Origin: Parenemella sanctibonifatiensis
GTDB lineage: Bacteria; Actinomycetota; Actinomycetes; Propionibacteriales; Propionibacteriaceae
Direction of reading: 5' to 3'
Length of the DNA: 64,000 bases
NCBI RefSeq assembly: GCF_002250565.1
Contig: NZ_NMVJ01000007.1
Location: forward strand, 186,001-250,000
This document shows, one piece after another, positions 7,909 through 16,966 of the stretch. The notes under the pieces were generated by a model. It was not told where the DNA came from. It searched no databases and saw only the letters and a program-made list of their open reading frames with translations. Each line of letters begins with the position of its first letter. Position 1 is the first letter of the stretch. Both the position numbers and the translations under genes were made by a program.

Positions 7909-8960
7909 CGCTCGTCCCGGTGCAGCTCATCGATACCGGTCTGGTCATCGTGGCGTTGCTTGGCCCGGCGCACCAGATCCCCCATCACCTCACCGAGATC
8001 CAACCCGGCGGCCTCCAAGGCGATCGGCACCAGTGAGGTCTCCGTCAGCCCCGGCGCGACATTGCCCTCGATGAAATGAGGTACGCCAGTGCTCTTGTCG
8101 ATGATGATGTCGGTGCGCGACAGGTCCCGCAGACCGAGTGCCCGATGGGCCGCCAGCGCCAGGTCGGCACACGCCTGCGCGGTGGCATCGTCCACCTCGG
8201 CCGGGGTGACAAACTCGGTCGCCCCAGCGGTGTAACGCGAGGCGTAGTCATAGGTGCCCGAGTCGGGCCGGATCTCCACCGCCGGCAGCGCTTCGGGCCC
8301 GTTGCCGCGATCCAGCACCGCCACAGCCACCTCGGTGCCCTCGATGAACGACTCCACCACGGCGACCGAGCCATAGGCGTACGCGTGGACCATCGCACTG
8401 GGGAGTTCGGCGGCCTCGGTCACCTTGCTGGCGCCCAGCGCCGAACCGCTGCGGCTCGGCTTGACCATCATTGGCAGCTGCAGTCGGCGGCCCATCGCCT
8501 CCACCAGGGAGCGGGCGCCGAGCTCGCGGAAGGTCTCCGCGGGCAGCGCCACCTGTGCCGGGGTCGGAAGGCCTGCACGGCGTACCACGGTGGTCGCGAT
8601 CGACTTGTCGAAGGTGATCCGGGAGGCGGTCGGCGTGGCCCCGACATAAGGAACGTCGCACAGCCACAGCACCTCCCGCAGCGCTCCGTCCTCGCCGGTC
8701 TCGCCGTGCAACAGCGGCACCGCGACCACGTTGGGAGTGCTCTGCAGCAGGCTCACCAGGTCGGAATTGACGTCGGACTCGACCACGCTGAAGCCCTGTC
8801 GGCGCAACGCCTCGGCGACCCGACGACCGGACCGCAACGAGACATCTCGCTCGTGGGACAACCCGCCCGCCAGCACGAGGACGGTGATCTCCTCGTTCCT
8901 GAGCGCATCCGTCTCGACGCCGGCGTTGTCAGCGCCAGCCCGGGAATCATCCGCGGTCAT
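7905..8960 (-). CDS. D-alanine--D-alanine ligase family protein (ATP-grasp)
   Basis: ATP-grasp ligases of this family join two D-alanines with ATP for peptidoglycan precursors. The 351-residue protein has the N-terminal GGLSHERDVSLRSG motif (about residue 32), the Gly-rich PSRSGSALGASKV loop (about 170-182), the central ATP-grasp lobe, and the C-terminal metal-site motif EGNVAPGLTETSLVP (typical Ddl: E-N-P-G-T). The start has GAGGAG upstream. This parB-proximal position is shared with other actinobacteria, where the gene is sometimes annotated only as ATP-grasp. I cannot tell whether it is the organism's main Ddl. Confidence 0.85.
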   Translation of the reverse strand: MTADDSRAGADNAGVETDALRNEEITVLVLAGGLSHERDVSLRSGRRVAEALRRQGFSVVESDVNSDLVSLLQSTPNVVAVPLLHGETGEDGALREVLWLCDVPYVGATPTASRITFDKSIATTVVRRAGLPTPAQVALPAETFRELGARSLVEAMGRRLQLPMMVKPSRSGSALGASKVTEAAELPSAMVHAYAYGSVAVVESFIEGTEVAVAVLDRGNGPEALPAVEIRPDSGTYDYASRYTAGATEFVTPAEVDDATAQACADLALAAHRALGLRDLSRTDIIIDKSTGVPHFIEGNVAPGLTETSLVPIALEAAGLDLGEVMGDLVRRAKQRHDDQTGIDELHRDER

Positions 8961-8969
8961 CTGTGCTCC

Positions 8970-10319
8970 TCAGTTCGTCTCAGGTCCGGGGAATCCGTGA
9001 TCGGGAGGTAGTCGGCGCCCCTCGATCCCGAAGGTGTTCAGCATCTCCGCCTCACGGGTGAGCACCTCACCCAAGCGGCGGGTGCCCTCCACGATCCGCT
9101 CCGCGGTCGGGAAACAGTAGGACAGCCGCATGTAGCGACTTCCCAACCCGTCGGCATAGAAGCCGGTGCCGGGCACGAAGGCGACCCTCGCCGTGACCGC
9201 CCTCGGCAGCATCGCCTGGGTGTCGAGGCCCTCGGGGACCTGCATCCACACGAAGAAGCCACCCCGCGGGGTGTTCCACTCGCAGCCGGGCGGCATGTAC
9301 TCCTTCAGCCCCGACAGCAGCGCGTCGCGGCGTTCCACGTACATCGACTTGAAGACCTCGATCTGGCCCCGCCAGTCGTTGTTCTCGAGATAGTTGGCGA
9401 TGGCGTACTGGGAGAATACCGGCGGACAGAGCGTCGCGGACTCCTGTGCCAGGACCAGCTTCTCGCGTACGGCGTGCGGTGCCAGCGCCCAACCGACCCG
9501 GAAGCCCGGCGCGAAGGTCTTGGAGAAGCTCCCCAGATAGATCACCCGATCGTGGTCCAGTGAGCGCATCGCCGGCAGCGGATCGGCCTCGAAGCTCAGC
9601 ATCCCGTAGGGATTGTCCTCGATGACCAGTAGGTCAAACTCCTCGGCAATCGCGAGAATCTCCTGGCGCCGCTGGAGCGACTGCTGCAGGCCGGTCGGAT
9701 TCTGGAAGTTTGGGATGGTGTAGAGGAACTTGGCCCGTTTGCCCTCGGAGGCGAGCTGCTGCAGGGTTGCCCGCAGCGCATTCGGTTCCAGGCCGTCGTC
9801 GTCCATCGCGGCATGGCGCACATCGCACTGGTACGCCCGGAACGTGCCCAGCGCGCCGACGTAGCTGGGGGCTTCGACCACGACCGGATCGCCGGGGTCG
9901 CAGAAGAGCCGGGTGACCAGGTCGAGGGCCTGTTGCGAACCACAGGTGACGGTGACGTCATCGGGGTGGGCGTCGATGCCTTCCAGCTTCATCACGGTGC
10001 AGATGTGCTCCCGGATGAAGGGCTCGCCCTGGCCGGAGCCGTACTGCATCACCTGCGGGCCGTGGTCGCGGATCATCCGCTCCATGCCCTCGGCAATGTT
10101 CGGCAGTGGCAGGTCGCCGATGTTGGGCATGCCGCCTGCCAGCGAAACCACCTCGGGTCGGTTGGCGACAGCGAAGAGAGCTCGGATGGCCGAGGCCGTC
10201 ATGCCCTGGGTGCGCTCGGCGTACCGGTCGACGTAGCTGTCCAAGCGGGTGCCGCGGCGCTGCTGCGTACGCGCGGGCGTCGCCGACCCGGTGGAGGAGG
10301 ATTCGCGAGACGGGGTCAC
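8970..10319 (-). CDS. PLP-dependent class I/II aminotransferase (LysN/MocR-core type)
   Basis: A fold-type I aminotransferase of about 449 residues. Visible motifs are SLAGGMPNIGDLP near the N-terminus, YGSGQGEPFIREHI, TCGSQQALDLV, IPNFQNPTG with the conserved Asn, VIEDNPYG with the Asp that contacts the pyridine ring, and GSFSKTFAPGFRVGW with the PLP-binding Lys. These match the 2-aminoadipate aminotransferase-like group that uses many amino acids; the true substrate is unknown. I chose the GTG at 10319 with AGGG just upstream; a TTG nine codons earlier is possible. It sits 9 bases upstream of the ddl-like gene in the same direction, so probably one operon. Confidence 0.85.
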   Translation of the reverse strand: MTPSRESSSTGSATPARTQQRRGTRLDSYVDRYAERTQGMTASAIRALFAVANRPEVVSLAGGMPNIGDLPLPNIAEGMERMIRDHGPQVMQYGSGQGEPFIREHICTVMKLEGIDAHPDDVTVTCGSQQALDLVTRLFCDPGDPVVVEAPSYVGALGTFRAYQCDVRHAAMDDDGLEPNALRATLQQLASEGKRAKFLYTIPNFQNPTGLQQSLQRRQEILAIAEEFDLLVIEDNPYGMLSFEADPLPAMRSLDHDRVIYLGSFSKTFAPGFRVGWALAPHAVREKLVLAQESATLCPPVFSQYAIANYLENNDWRGQIEVFKSMYVERRDALLSGLKEYMPPGCEWNTPRGGFFVWMQVPEGLDTQAMLPRAVTARVAFVPGTGFYADGLGSRYMRLSYCFPTAERIVEGTRRLGEVLTREAEMLNTFGIEGRRLPPDHGFPGPETN

Positions 10320-10425
10320 CTGCCCTACTTTGCCCCACCGGGACAACCAGCGGAGTGCGGGAACGCCGGATGAACCGAAGTTTCCGGTGTTGGACAGCCG
10401 GGCACTCGTCCAGCAGAGACCCGGA

Positions 10426-11007
10426 TCAGAGGGTGTCGGCCACCTGCTGGGCTTCGCCGACCAGTTCCTCGATGGTCTGGCCGCGCAGCCCGACTGCCAC
10501 CACGGCGACGTCGGCTCGCATCACGACGCAGGCGTCCCGGTCGTCGGCCGTACGCCCGCAGGTCCCGCCGGCCTGCTCGCGGATGCCGCTCGCGTTGATC
10601 TGCCGGAGCACCTCCCCGGGGTTGGCGGCCGGCCGCAGCACCAAGGCGATGAAGTAGTCACGGCCGCCCTTGGCGTACGTGCCGTTGGCGATCTCGACGC
10701 CGTCTTCGCCGGCGGTGGCCTCAGGCTCCCCGCCGGGCTTGAGGGCGTACTCACCGACCGTGTCGGGCAGCACCAACGGTCCCTCCACCGGCACCACCGT
10801 GGTGGTGGGTGTGGGGGTTTCGGTGGGGCCGCCGGTGCGGGTGAGGAAGGAGCCGGCGATCCCGGCGATCAGCAGGATCGCGAGAAAGACCGCAACGCCC
10901 GGCACCCAGGGCGGCAGCTTGCGCTTCTCCTTCGGCGCCTCGGGGCTGGTCGCAACGGTGCCGGCATCAGACATGCCCTCGTCGTGGTGGTGGTTGCTCA
11001 CGCTCAT
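10426..11007 (-). CDS. Membrane-anchored protein with Thr/Pro linker, paralogue of upstream gene
   Basis: No named family recognised. The 193-residue protein has a short cytoplasmic part, one membrane helix (about 33-54), a Thr/Pro-rich linker and an outside domain of about 120 residues. That domain holds only two Cys residues, close together in TCGRTADDRDAC, which could form a disulfide. The architecture and Cys pair match the gene just upstream, so they look like tandem paralogues. The ATG overlaps that gene's stop as ATGA; a second ATG eleven codons in is possible. It is the last gene of the trxA transcript. Confidence 0.7.
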   Translation of the reverse strand: MSVSNHHHDEGMSDAGTVATSPEAPKEKRKLPPWVPGVAVFLAILLIAGIAGSFLTRTGGPTETPTPTTTVVPVEGPLVLPDTVGEYALKPGGEPEATAGEDGVEIANGTYAKGGRDYFIALVLRPAANPGEVLRQINASGIREQAGGTCGRTADDRDACVVMRADVAVVAVGLRGQTIEELVGEAQQVADTL

Positions 11008-11735
11008 CCCATCGCTTCCAGAGCTCGGTTGAGGAGGGCCGCGGTGGTGGGGGCGTCGCCCTCGGCGACGGACTGGACCACGACCACGGCGCCGGACGAT
11101 TCGTGGACGGCCGCGCAGGCGGGGCGGCTGCCGTCGCTGCAGCGGACACCGGCGACGTCGGCGATCTCCGGTCCGAAACTCGCGAGGGCCTGGTCCGGAT
11201 CGGTGTAGCCGGTGGTGACCAGCACCATGTAGGTGCTCTGCTCCGGTCCGGCGTAGTAGTTGACCCGGCTGTGGGCGTCGCCGCGGCCGGCGCCCTCGAC
11301 GATGGTGTCCTCGCCGATCCGCGCGGGAAGCTCCGGGGCCGTACGCGGGGACGCTGGCGGCGGCGCCGTACCGGCCGGACCGCTCGGCCCAGCGTCGGTG
11401 GTTGGTGGCGTGCCCGTGGTCTCAGGACCGGTGGTGTCGGTGCCGCTTGGTTCGGCGCTCGACGGTGGGGCCGAGATCGGCGGCGTTGCGGCGGGGGCCG
11501 GCGCGACTGTCGGCAGCCCACCCAGCGCGTTGACCACCACGAAGGCGGCGATCAGCGAGACGATCGGCACCGCAACGAAGAGGATCGGCCAGGCCGTACG
11601 CCGGCGCTGGGGCTCGGCTGCGGTGGTCTCAGCGGCTGCGTCGGTGTCGGATGCGGTGGTGGTCTCGGCGGCGCCGGTCGGGGCGCCGCCGTCCTCGGTC
11701 CCCCCGGGGGTGGAGGGGGAATCGGGGTCGGTCAC
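11004..11735 (-). CDS. Membrane-anchored protein with Thr/Pro linker, coupled to trxA
   Basis: No named family recognised. It has an acidic cytoplasmic N-terminus (about 1-45), one helix (about 49-72), a long Pro/Thr-rich linker (about 78-133) and a C-terminal outside domain of about 110 residues. That domain contains a close Cys pair (VRCSDGSRPACAAV), as in its downstream neighbour. The GTG start overlaps the trxA stop by four bases, so translation is coupled to thioredoxin. The link to trxA suggests redox, but thioredoxin is cytosolic and this domain should be outside, so a direct partnership is not implied. Confidence 0.7.
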   Translation of the reverse strand: MTDPDSPSTPGGTEDGGAPTGAAETTTASDTDAAAETTAAEPQRRRTAWPILFVAVPIVSLIAAFVVVNALGGLPTVAPAPAATPPISAPPSSAEPSGTDTTGPETTGTPPTTDAGPSGPAGTAPPPASPRTAPELPARIGEDTIVEGAGRGDAHSRVNYYAGPEQSTYMVLVTTGYTDPDQALASFGPEIADVAGVRCSDGSRPACAAVHESSGAVVVVQSVAEGDAPTTAALLNRALEAMG

Positions 11736-12052
11736 AGGGAGCCCTCAATGGCCTGGACAAGCTTGGCCTTGGTGGTGGCGCCGGTGATCTGGTTGACGAC
11801 CTGGCCGTCCTTGAAGACGAGCAGGGTCGGCAGCGCCATCACCTGGTAGTTCATCGGGGTGGCGGTGTTGGCGTTGGTGTCGATCTTGGCGAAGACCATC
11901 TGGCCCTCGTACTTGTCCGACAACTCCTCCACCACCGGGGAGAGCTGCTTGCAGGGCCCACACCAGTCGGCCCAGAAGTCGACCAGCACCGGCTTGTCAG
12001 ACTTGAGGACGGTTGCCTCGAAGGTGGAATCGGTGACGTCGATGGTGGCCAT
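11732..12052 (-). CDS. trxA: Thioredoxin
   Basis: Thioredoxin reduces disulfides in cytosolic proteins and is recharged by thioredoxin reductase (trxB nearby). The 106-residue protein has the classical length, the active site WADWCGPCKQL (about residues 27-37), the cis-Pro loop MALPTLLVF and the C-terminal helix. The ATG at 12052 has GGAAGGA eight bases upstream; the frame is open further upstream but without family similarity. In many actinobacteria trxB and trxA are adjacent; here a frameshifted gene on the other strand separates them. Confidence 0.96.
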   Translation of the reverse strand: MATIDVTDSTFEATVLKSDKPVLVDFWADWCGPCKQLSPVVEELSDKYEGQMVFAKIDTNANTATPMNYQVMALPTLLVFKDGQVVNQITGATTKAKLVQAIEGSL

Positions 12053-12237
12053 GGTGGGTCCTTCCGGAGAGCTTGCGTGACGGATTGCAGGGTGGTCGAC
12101 TGAAGACAGGGCACATTGTGCCAAACGAATCCGACAGCGGAACGATTCAGGCACTCGATCTGTTCCCGGGCGGATCGTGTGACCCCACGGCTGACGCCGA
12201 CCGGCAGGGCATCACAGTTTCTGACACAGCAGCCCAA

Positions 12238-12243
12238 TAGCCT
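12238..12243 (+). promoter_or_regulatory. -10 box of a leaderless promoter
   Basis: TAGCCT ends six bases before the ATG at 12250, and no ribosome binding site is present. Confidence 0.5.
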
Positions 12244-12249
12244 CGCCAC

Positions 12250-12644
12250 ATGGACGCCTATGACCTCTACATCACCGCCGATGAGCGGCCTGACGAGGCT
12301 TTCCAGGTCGGCTGGATCGGCACCGACGGCCCCGGGATCGACCCGCGCGAGTGGCCCCGCAGCCCCATCTCACAGCTCCCGATGCTGCACGGCTTCACGA
12401 GGAGATGCTCAAGCCGCACGGGAGCTATGACCCGCAGGATCCGCGATCGATCTACAAGCCGTGGGCGTTGGCCTTGGAGGGTCGCGACGGTCACCTCGGT
12501 GGCACGGCCTGCCCCTACCAGGCCTTGCCCGAGGGATTGACGCCCTACTACCTGGAGTTCTGGGAGTTCGGAGGCCTCAACTTCGGCGGCGGCTCGGCCC
12601 AGCTGGACCTCGAGAGTGAGGTCTTCGACTGGGCCTGTGGGTGA
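12250..12644 (+). pseudogene. Uncharacterised small gene broken by one frameshift
   Basis: The frame from ATG 12250 (MDAYDLYITADERPDEAFQV to PMLHGF) continues in the next frame from about 12396 with HEEMLKPHGSYDPQDPRS and runs to the stop at 12644, a coherent product of about 130 residues rich in aromatic residues. The switch fits loss of one base near 12394-12396 (GGCTT). I do not recognise the family. The gene lies between trxB and trxA on the opposite strand. As with the broken gene at 6330, an assembly error is as likely as true decay. Confidence 0.6.
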
Positions 12645-12659
12645 GCCTGACTGACCGGG

Positions 12660-13742
12660 TCAGCCGACCAGTTCGGCGGTACGCTGCGCAGCCTCGAGAT
12701 CCTGCAGGAATCGCTCCGCGTCCAGGGCGGCCGAGCAACCGGTGCCGGCGGCGGTGATGGCCTGTCGGTAGGTGTGGTCGACCAGGTCGCCGCAGGCAAA
12801 GACGCCGGACAGGTTGGTGCGTGTCGAGGGTGCGTCCACGACCACGTAACCCTCCTCGTCGACGTCGACCTGACCGCGGACCAGCTCCGAGCGCGGGTCG
12901 TGGCCGATCGCGATGAACAGGCCAGACACCTCCAGTTCGGAGGTCTCGCCGGTGACGGTGTCGGTGAGGGTGACGCTCTCGACGGTGTTCTCGCCGTTGA
13001 TGGCGGTGACCTGCTTGTTCCAGGCAAAGTCGAGTTTGGGGTCGTTGTGAGCCCGGTCGGCCATGATGGCCGAGGCGCGCAGCTCGTCGCGGCGGTGAAT
13101 CAGGGTGACGCTGGAGCCGAAGCGGGTGAGGAACGTGGCCTCCTCGACGGCGGAGTCGCCACCGCCGACGACGGCGATCGGCTTGTTGGTGAAGAAGAAT
13201 CCGTCGCAGGTGGCGCACCAGGACACGCCCCGACCCGACAGTCGGTCCTCATCGGGCAGGCCGAGTCGGCGATATCCCGAACCCATCGCGAGGATGACGG
13301 CCTTGGCGCGGTGGCGGCGGCCGTCGGTGTCGACGACCGTCTTGATCTCGGAGGCAAGGTCCACCTCGACGGCGTCGTCGGTGATGAACTCGGCGCCGAA
13401 GCGTTCGGCCTGGGCGCGCATGTTGCTCATCAGGTCCGGACCCATGATCCCGGTCGGGAAGCCGGGGAAGTTCTCCACCTCGGTGGTGTTCATCAGCGCG
13501 CCGCCGGCATCGAGGGCACCCTCCAGCACGAGCGGATGCAGGCTGGCGCGGGCGGCATACACGGCGGCGGTGTAACCGGCCGGACCGGACCCGATGATGA
13601 TGAGCTCCCGGATCGGCTGCTCCTGCTCCGCCTCCGGCTGTGCCGGGGCTGCGGGGACGCTGTCCACCGACGTGGTGAGACCGAAGTTGCCGGTGCCGGG
13701 CAGCTTGATGCCCTTGGGGGCGGCCGGGATCTGCTCGCTCAT
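12660..13742 (-). CDS. trxB: Thioredoxin-disulfide reductase
   Basis: TrxB is an FAD enzyme that passes electrons from NADPH to thioredoxin. The 360-residue product has the FAD-binding GSGPAG (about residues 51-56), the redox-active Cys pair in SWCATCDG (Cys 176 and 179), the NADPH-binding [10 protein letters not shown], and the C-terminal FAD motif VFACGDLVD. The N-terminus is about 40 residues longer than the usual enzyme and rich in Pro, Ala and Glu. I chose the ATG at 13742, which has GAGAGGA upstream; an ATG nine codons earlier is also in frame. Confidence 0.95.
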   Translation of the reverse strand: MSEQIPAAPKGIKLPGTGNFGLTTSVDSVPAAPAQPEAEQEQPIRELIIIGSGPAGYTAAVYAARASLHPLVLEGALDAGGALMNTTEVENFPGFPTGIMGPDLMSNMRAQAERFGAEFITDDAVEVDLASEIKTVVDTDGRRHRAKAVILAMGSGYRRLGLPDEDRLSGRGVSWCATCDGFFFTNKPIAVVGGGDSAVEEATFLTRFGSSVTLIHRRDELRASAIMADRAHNDPKLDFAWNKQVTAINGENTVESVTLTDTVTGETSELEVSGLFIAIGHDPRSELVRGQVDVDEEGYVVVDAPSTRTNLSGVFACGDLVDHTYRQAITAAGTGCSAALDAERFLQDLEAAQRTAELVG

Positions 13743-13794
13743 GGGAGTCCTCTCGTGTGCTGCGGTCACTGTAGTAACCCCTGACGCTGTCGCA

Positions 13795-15150
13795 CTATTC
13801 CTGCGCCGCGTCGGCGGCCGGGGCCGGCGTACGCAGCGACTCCGCCCCCTGTTCCCAGACCTGCGGGTTGCGCCCGGTGCCGATCGCGAAGCCGATCCCG
13901 GCGACCACGGCCACCAGACCCAGACCGACCATCACGGGCACCGAGACCCCGTCGGCGGGCGCCACCCACCAGACCAGCAGCGCGGCCAACACCAGCGCGG
14001 CGTTGTAGACCATGTCGCAGATCGCGAAGGCGCGGCCCTTGAAGAGGTCATCACAGTGCGCGTGCAGCAAGGTGTCGGTGCAGGTCTTCAGTGACTGGCT
14101 GGCCAAGCCGAGCACCAATCCGGTGATGATCAGGGTCGGCTGCCACAGGATCGCGCCGACGGTCGCCTGGATGATGCCCTCCGCGATGAACAGGACGATG
14201 ATCCACACGCGCATCCCCCACCAGCCCGAGGCGCGGTTGGTGATGAGCGGCCCCAGCACGAAGCCGACCCCCGAGGCGCCGACCCACAGGCCGATGTCGG
14301 CGATGGCAGGTTCGACGTCGGTGACCGGATGGAAGTGATTGCGGTACATCAGGATGATCAGCACCATCACTGATCCGTAGAGCAGCCGCTGTACGCCGAT
14401 CAGGCCGATCGCCCATGCGGCAGGTGAGCGGTCCCGCAGGTGGCGAAGCGCTTCGACCAGGCCCTGACCGACCGCGGTGACGCTGGTGGACCCGCGTTCG
14501 GCGGCGAGGACATCGGGTCCCAGCGCGTCCCGGGGGATCCGGGCGGCGACCAGCAGGCTGACGGCGAAGGTGCCGGCGGCGAAGACGAAGATGATCGCGT
14601 CGGCCTGGTGGGTGGCCAGGAAGCCGCCGGTGCCCAGCCGTACCGCGCCGGCGATGATGCCCGCGATGATCACCCCGATCGGGCCCAGCAGCGCCATCAC
14701 GGTGTTGGCCTGGAGATACTCGCTCGGTTCGACGGTCTTGGCGGTGCCGGCCTGCAACCCGGCCAGCAGGAATCGGTTCAGGCTGGTGGCGACCAACACG
14801 AGGACCATGATGGTCAGCTGCAACCCGAAAGCGCGACCGCCGGTGAGGATCAGCGCGCCGAGCAGCAATGCCAACCCGAGCCGGATGGAGTCGACGACCA
14901 TGATCACCCGCTGCCTGGGCCAGCGGTCCAGGAAGGCACCTGCAAACGGGCCGATGATCGAATACGGCACCATGGTGACCGCAAGCACGAGGGCCACCGC
15001 CGCTGCCGTTGGCTGTTCCTCAGGGGAGAACAGCACATGCGCGGCGGTGCCGACCTGGATCAGACCGTCTCCGGTCTGGTTGGCGACGCGGTCGCCGAAC
15101 AGGCGCCGGAACAGGGACCGGCTGAACAGGCGGCGCAGGCCTTGGAGCAT
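13795..15150 (-). CDS. MFS permease
   Basis: A 451-residue, roughly 12-helix major facilitator protein. The first loop has the [14 protein letters not shown] pattern, a variant of the MFS GxxxDRxGRR signature, and a second similar loop is near the middle. The N-terminal [17 protein letters not shown] resembles drug or macrolide-efflux type MFS proteins, but the substrate cannot be read from sequence. The ATG at 15150 ([13 protein letters not shown]) starts the conserved part. It is divergent from the gene at 15221, with about 70 bases between them. Confidence 0.8.
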   Translation of the reverse strand: MLQGLRRLFSRSLFRRLFGDRVANQTGDGLIQVGTAAHVLFSPEEQPTAAAVALVLAVTMVPYSIIGPFAGAFLDRWPRQRVIMVVDSIRLGLALLLGALILTGGRAFGLQLTIMVLVLVATSLNRFLLAGLQAGTAKTVEPSEYLQANTVMALLGPIGVIIAGIIAGAVRLGTGGFLATHQADAIIFVFAAGTFAVSLLVAARIPRDALGPDVLAAERGSTSVTAVGQGLVEALRHLRDRSPAAWAIGLIGVQRLLYGSVMVLIILMYRNHFHPVTDVEPAIADIGLWVGASGVGFVLGPLITNRASGWWGMRVWIIVLFIAEGIIQATVGAILWQPTLIITGLVLGLASQSLKTCTDTLLHAHCDDLFKGRAFAICDMVYNAALVLAALLVWWVAPADGVSVPVMVGLGLVAVVAGIGFAIGTGRNPQVWEQGAESLRTPAPAADAAQE

Positions 15151-15220
15151 GCAGATGGCTTTCAACCTCGGGGCTGGGCCGTCGACGACGACAGGTACAG
15201 GGTACGCAGAGGGGGACAGG

Positions 15221-15622
15221 ATGGGGCAGCGCAACGAGGACGCCCTTCGCCGTCTTGAACTGCAGGTCGCGCAGTCACGGATGGAGAGCCGTCTGGCTCA
15301 ACAGCACATCGACGCCTTCGTGGCTCGCGCTCGCCGACAGGGGCTGCCGACCGTACGCCTGGCGGCGGGCCTGCTCGGCAGCGGCGCGAAGGTCCGCACC
15401 GACCGGACGGGCTGGTACATCCGCGCCAACCACTCGGTCGCGGTCGGCACCGACGGCAGCTTCTTCGTGCTGACGGTGCCCGGCGGGTGGCGGGAGCGCC
15501 TCACCGGCGTACGCCTGAAACCACAGCCGCCGCCGCTGATCGTGGCCCGCGGCGGCCGCGACGGTGAGTCCGGGGAGCTGGTGGCCTTCCTCGAGCGGAC
15601 GCTGGCGGAGGGGCCGTGGTGA
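15221..15622 (+). CDS. Uncharacterised 133-residue protein coupled to a regulator
   Basis: No family recognised. The N-terminal 45 residues are helical and highly charged, possibly a short coiled coil. The rest looks like a compact beta-rich domain with GWYIRANHSVAVGTDGSFF and a small basic C-terminal region. There is no signal peptide or membrane helix. The ATG at 15221 has a purine-rich GGGGGACAGG upstream. Its stop overlaps the next start as GTGA, so it is co-translated with the winged-helix protein. Confidence 0.7.
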   Translation: MGQRNEDALRRLELQVAQSRMESRLAQQHIDAFVARARRQGLPTVRLAAGLLGSGAKVRTDRTGWYIRANHSVAVGTDGSFFVLTVPGGWRERLTGVRLKPQPPPLIVARGGRDGESGELVAFLERTLAEGPW

Positions 15623-16902
15623 CGCCCGGCCGACCCCGCGGCGGTACGCCGGCGCTGCGGGCCGCGCGGCTACGGATCGCAGTGCTCGGCTCTGCACCGT
15701 TCGGGCACGAGGTGCTGGCTGCTGCCGGCGATGACTTCGCCGACAACGTCGACATCGTCCCGATCGATGTCGTCCGCGGCCTCCCGGAGCCGGACCTGGT
15801 CCGGAGCTTCGACGGCCTGCTGCTCAGCGGCCCGATCATCGCCGCGAACTACGCGACCACCGTGGTGGCGCAGATGGCCTCCGCCTCGGTGCCCGCCGAC
15901 GAACGCGCCCTGCACCGGGCCCTATTGGCCGCGACTGCGCAGGGGCTGGACCCGGGCCGGGTCAGCATCGACAGTGTCCCGGCCGAGTTGGTCGAACAGG
16001 CCTATCGCGAGGTCGGTCTGGATCCGAGCCGGCTCGAGGTGATTGCCGGCAACTCGCCGATGGAGTTCGTGCAGGGCCACACCAAGGTCCACGACGTCGG
16101 TCTCAGCCAGGGTGCCGTGACCTCGACGCCGCTTGCCAAGGAACTGCTGGAGTCCCGAGAGATCCCCGTGGTTCTGATGCGGCCGTCCCGGGCGACGCTG
16201 CGGCAGAGCCTGCAAGAGGTGATCCTCAGGGCGAGTGACCAGCGGCTCGGTGAAACCCAACAGGTGGTGCTGGGGCCACGGCTGCTGCGGCCCTATCTGC
16301 GCGGGCCCGGTCACGATGACGACGTCAACACCCAACGGTTGATCCATGCCGCCGAACGCAGCCTGCAGGGCGATGCCCGCGCCGTGCACGGGGTGGTGGT
16401 GCCTGTGGACGGTGACCTACCGATGATCGTGACGACCATGCGGCCGCTGCTGGATCTCACCGCCGGCCTCACCACCAGGCCGGACCTGGTGCGCCGGCTC
16501 ACCGACGAACTCGACGCCGACCTGGTGCTCGGCATCGGGCTGGCGACCACTGCCTCGGCCGCCCTCAATGCGGCCGCGCTGGCTCAGGACGATGCCGAGC
16601 GGCGTGGCGCCGGGACGACGATGGTGCGGGGACCCCGCGGGGTGATGATCGAGTTGGGCAAGGCCGCTGTGCCTGCCAGCAATGAAGTCCGACTGCACGC
16701 CGAGCTGTGGCAGCTGATCGACGGGGACGGGGTGGTGGATGCTGCCGACGTGGCCCAGCACACCGGAGTGACGGTGCGGACCGCCCGTCGCCAGCTGCAG
16801 AGTCTGGTGGACGCGGGCTTGGCCTGGCAGCTGCCGACCAAACCGGGCAGCCGCGCCGGCCGGCCACCGCAACGCTTCCAACTGCTGCCCGAATCCCGCT
16901 AG
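15619..16902 (+). CDS. Winged-helix regulator with large N-terminal sensor region
   Basis: The C-terminal 60 residues of this 427-residue protein form a winged helix-turn-helix (DAADVAQHTGVTVRTARRQL, then LVDAGLAWQLP and a wing with PGSRAGRPPQRF), so it probably binds DNA. The large N-terminal part has alternating strands and helices. A stretch near residue 300, LVLGIGLATTASAALNAA, recalls degenerate GGDEF-like domains in some bacterial regulators; this is a weak inference. I chose the GTG at 15619 with GGAGGGG upstream; GTG 15616 is an alternative. The ligand and targets are unknown. Confidence 0.65.
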   Translation: MTPGRPRGGTPALRAARLRIAVLGSAPFGHEVLAAAGDDFADNVDIVPIDVVRGLPEPDLVRSFDGLLLSGPIIAANYATTVVAQMASASVPADERALHRALLAATAQGLDPGRVSIDSVPAELVEQAYREVGLDPSRLEVIAGNSPMEFVQGHTKVHDVGLSQGAVTSTPLAKELLESREIPVVLMRPSRATLRQSLQEVILRASDQRLGETQQVVLGPRLLRPYLRGPGHDDDVNTQRLIHAAERSLQGDARAVHGVVVPVDGDLPMIVTTMRPLLDLTAGLTTRPDLVRRLTDELDADLVLGIGLATTASAALNAAALAQDDAERRGAGTTMVRGPRGVMIELGKAAVPASNEVRLHAELWQLIDGDGVVDAADVAQHTGVTVRTARRQLQSLVDAGLAWQLPTKPGSRAGRPPQRFQLLPESR

Positions 16903-16952
16903 CGGGGTCGCGACACGGAGCCCGCAGCTGCGCAGAGCAAACGGCTTCTCAG

Positions 16953-16958
16953 TAGTCT
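16953..16958 (+). promoter_or_regulatory. -10 box of a leaderless promoter
   Basis: TAGTCT ends eight bases before the ATG at 16967; no ribosome binding site is seen. Confidence 0.5.
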
Positions 16959-16966
16959 GGGGCCCC

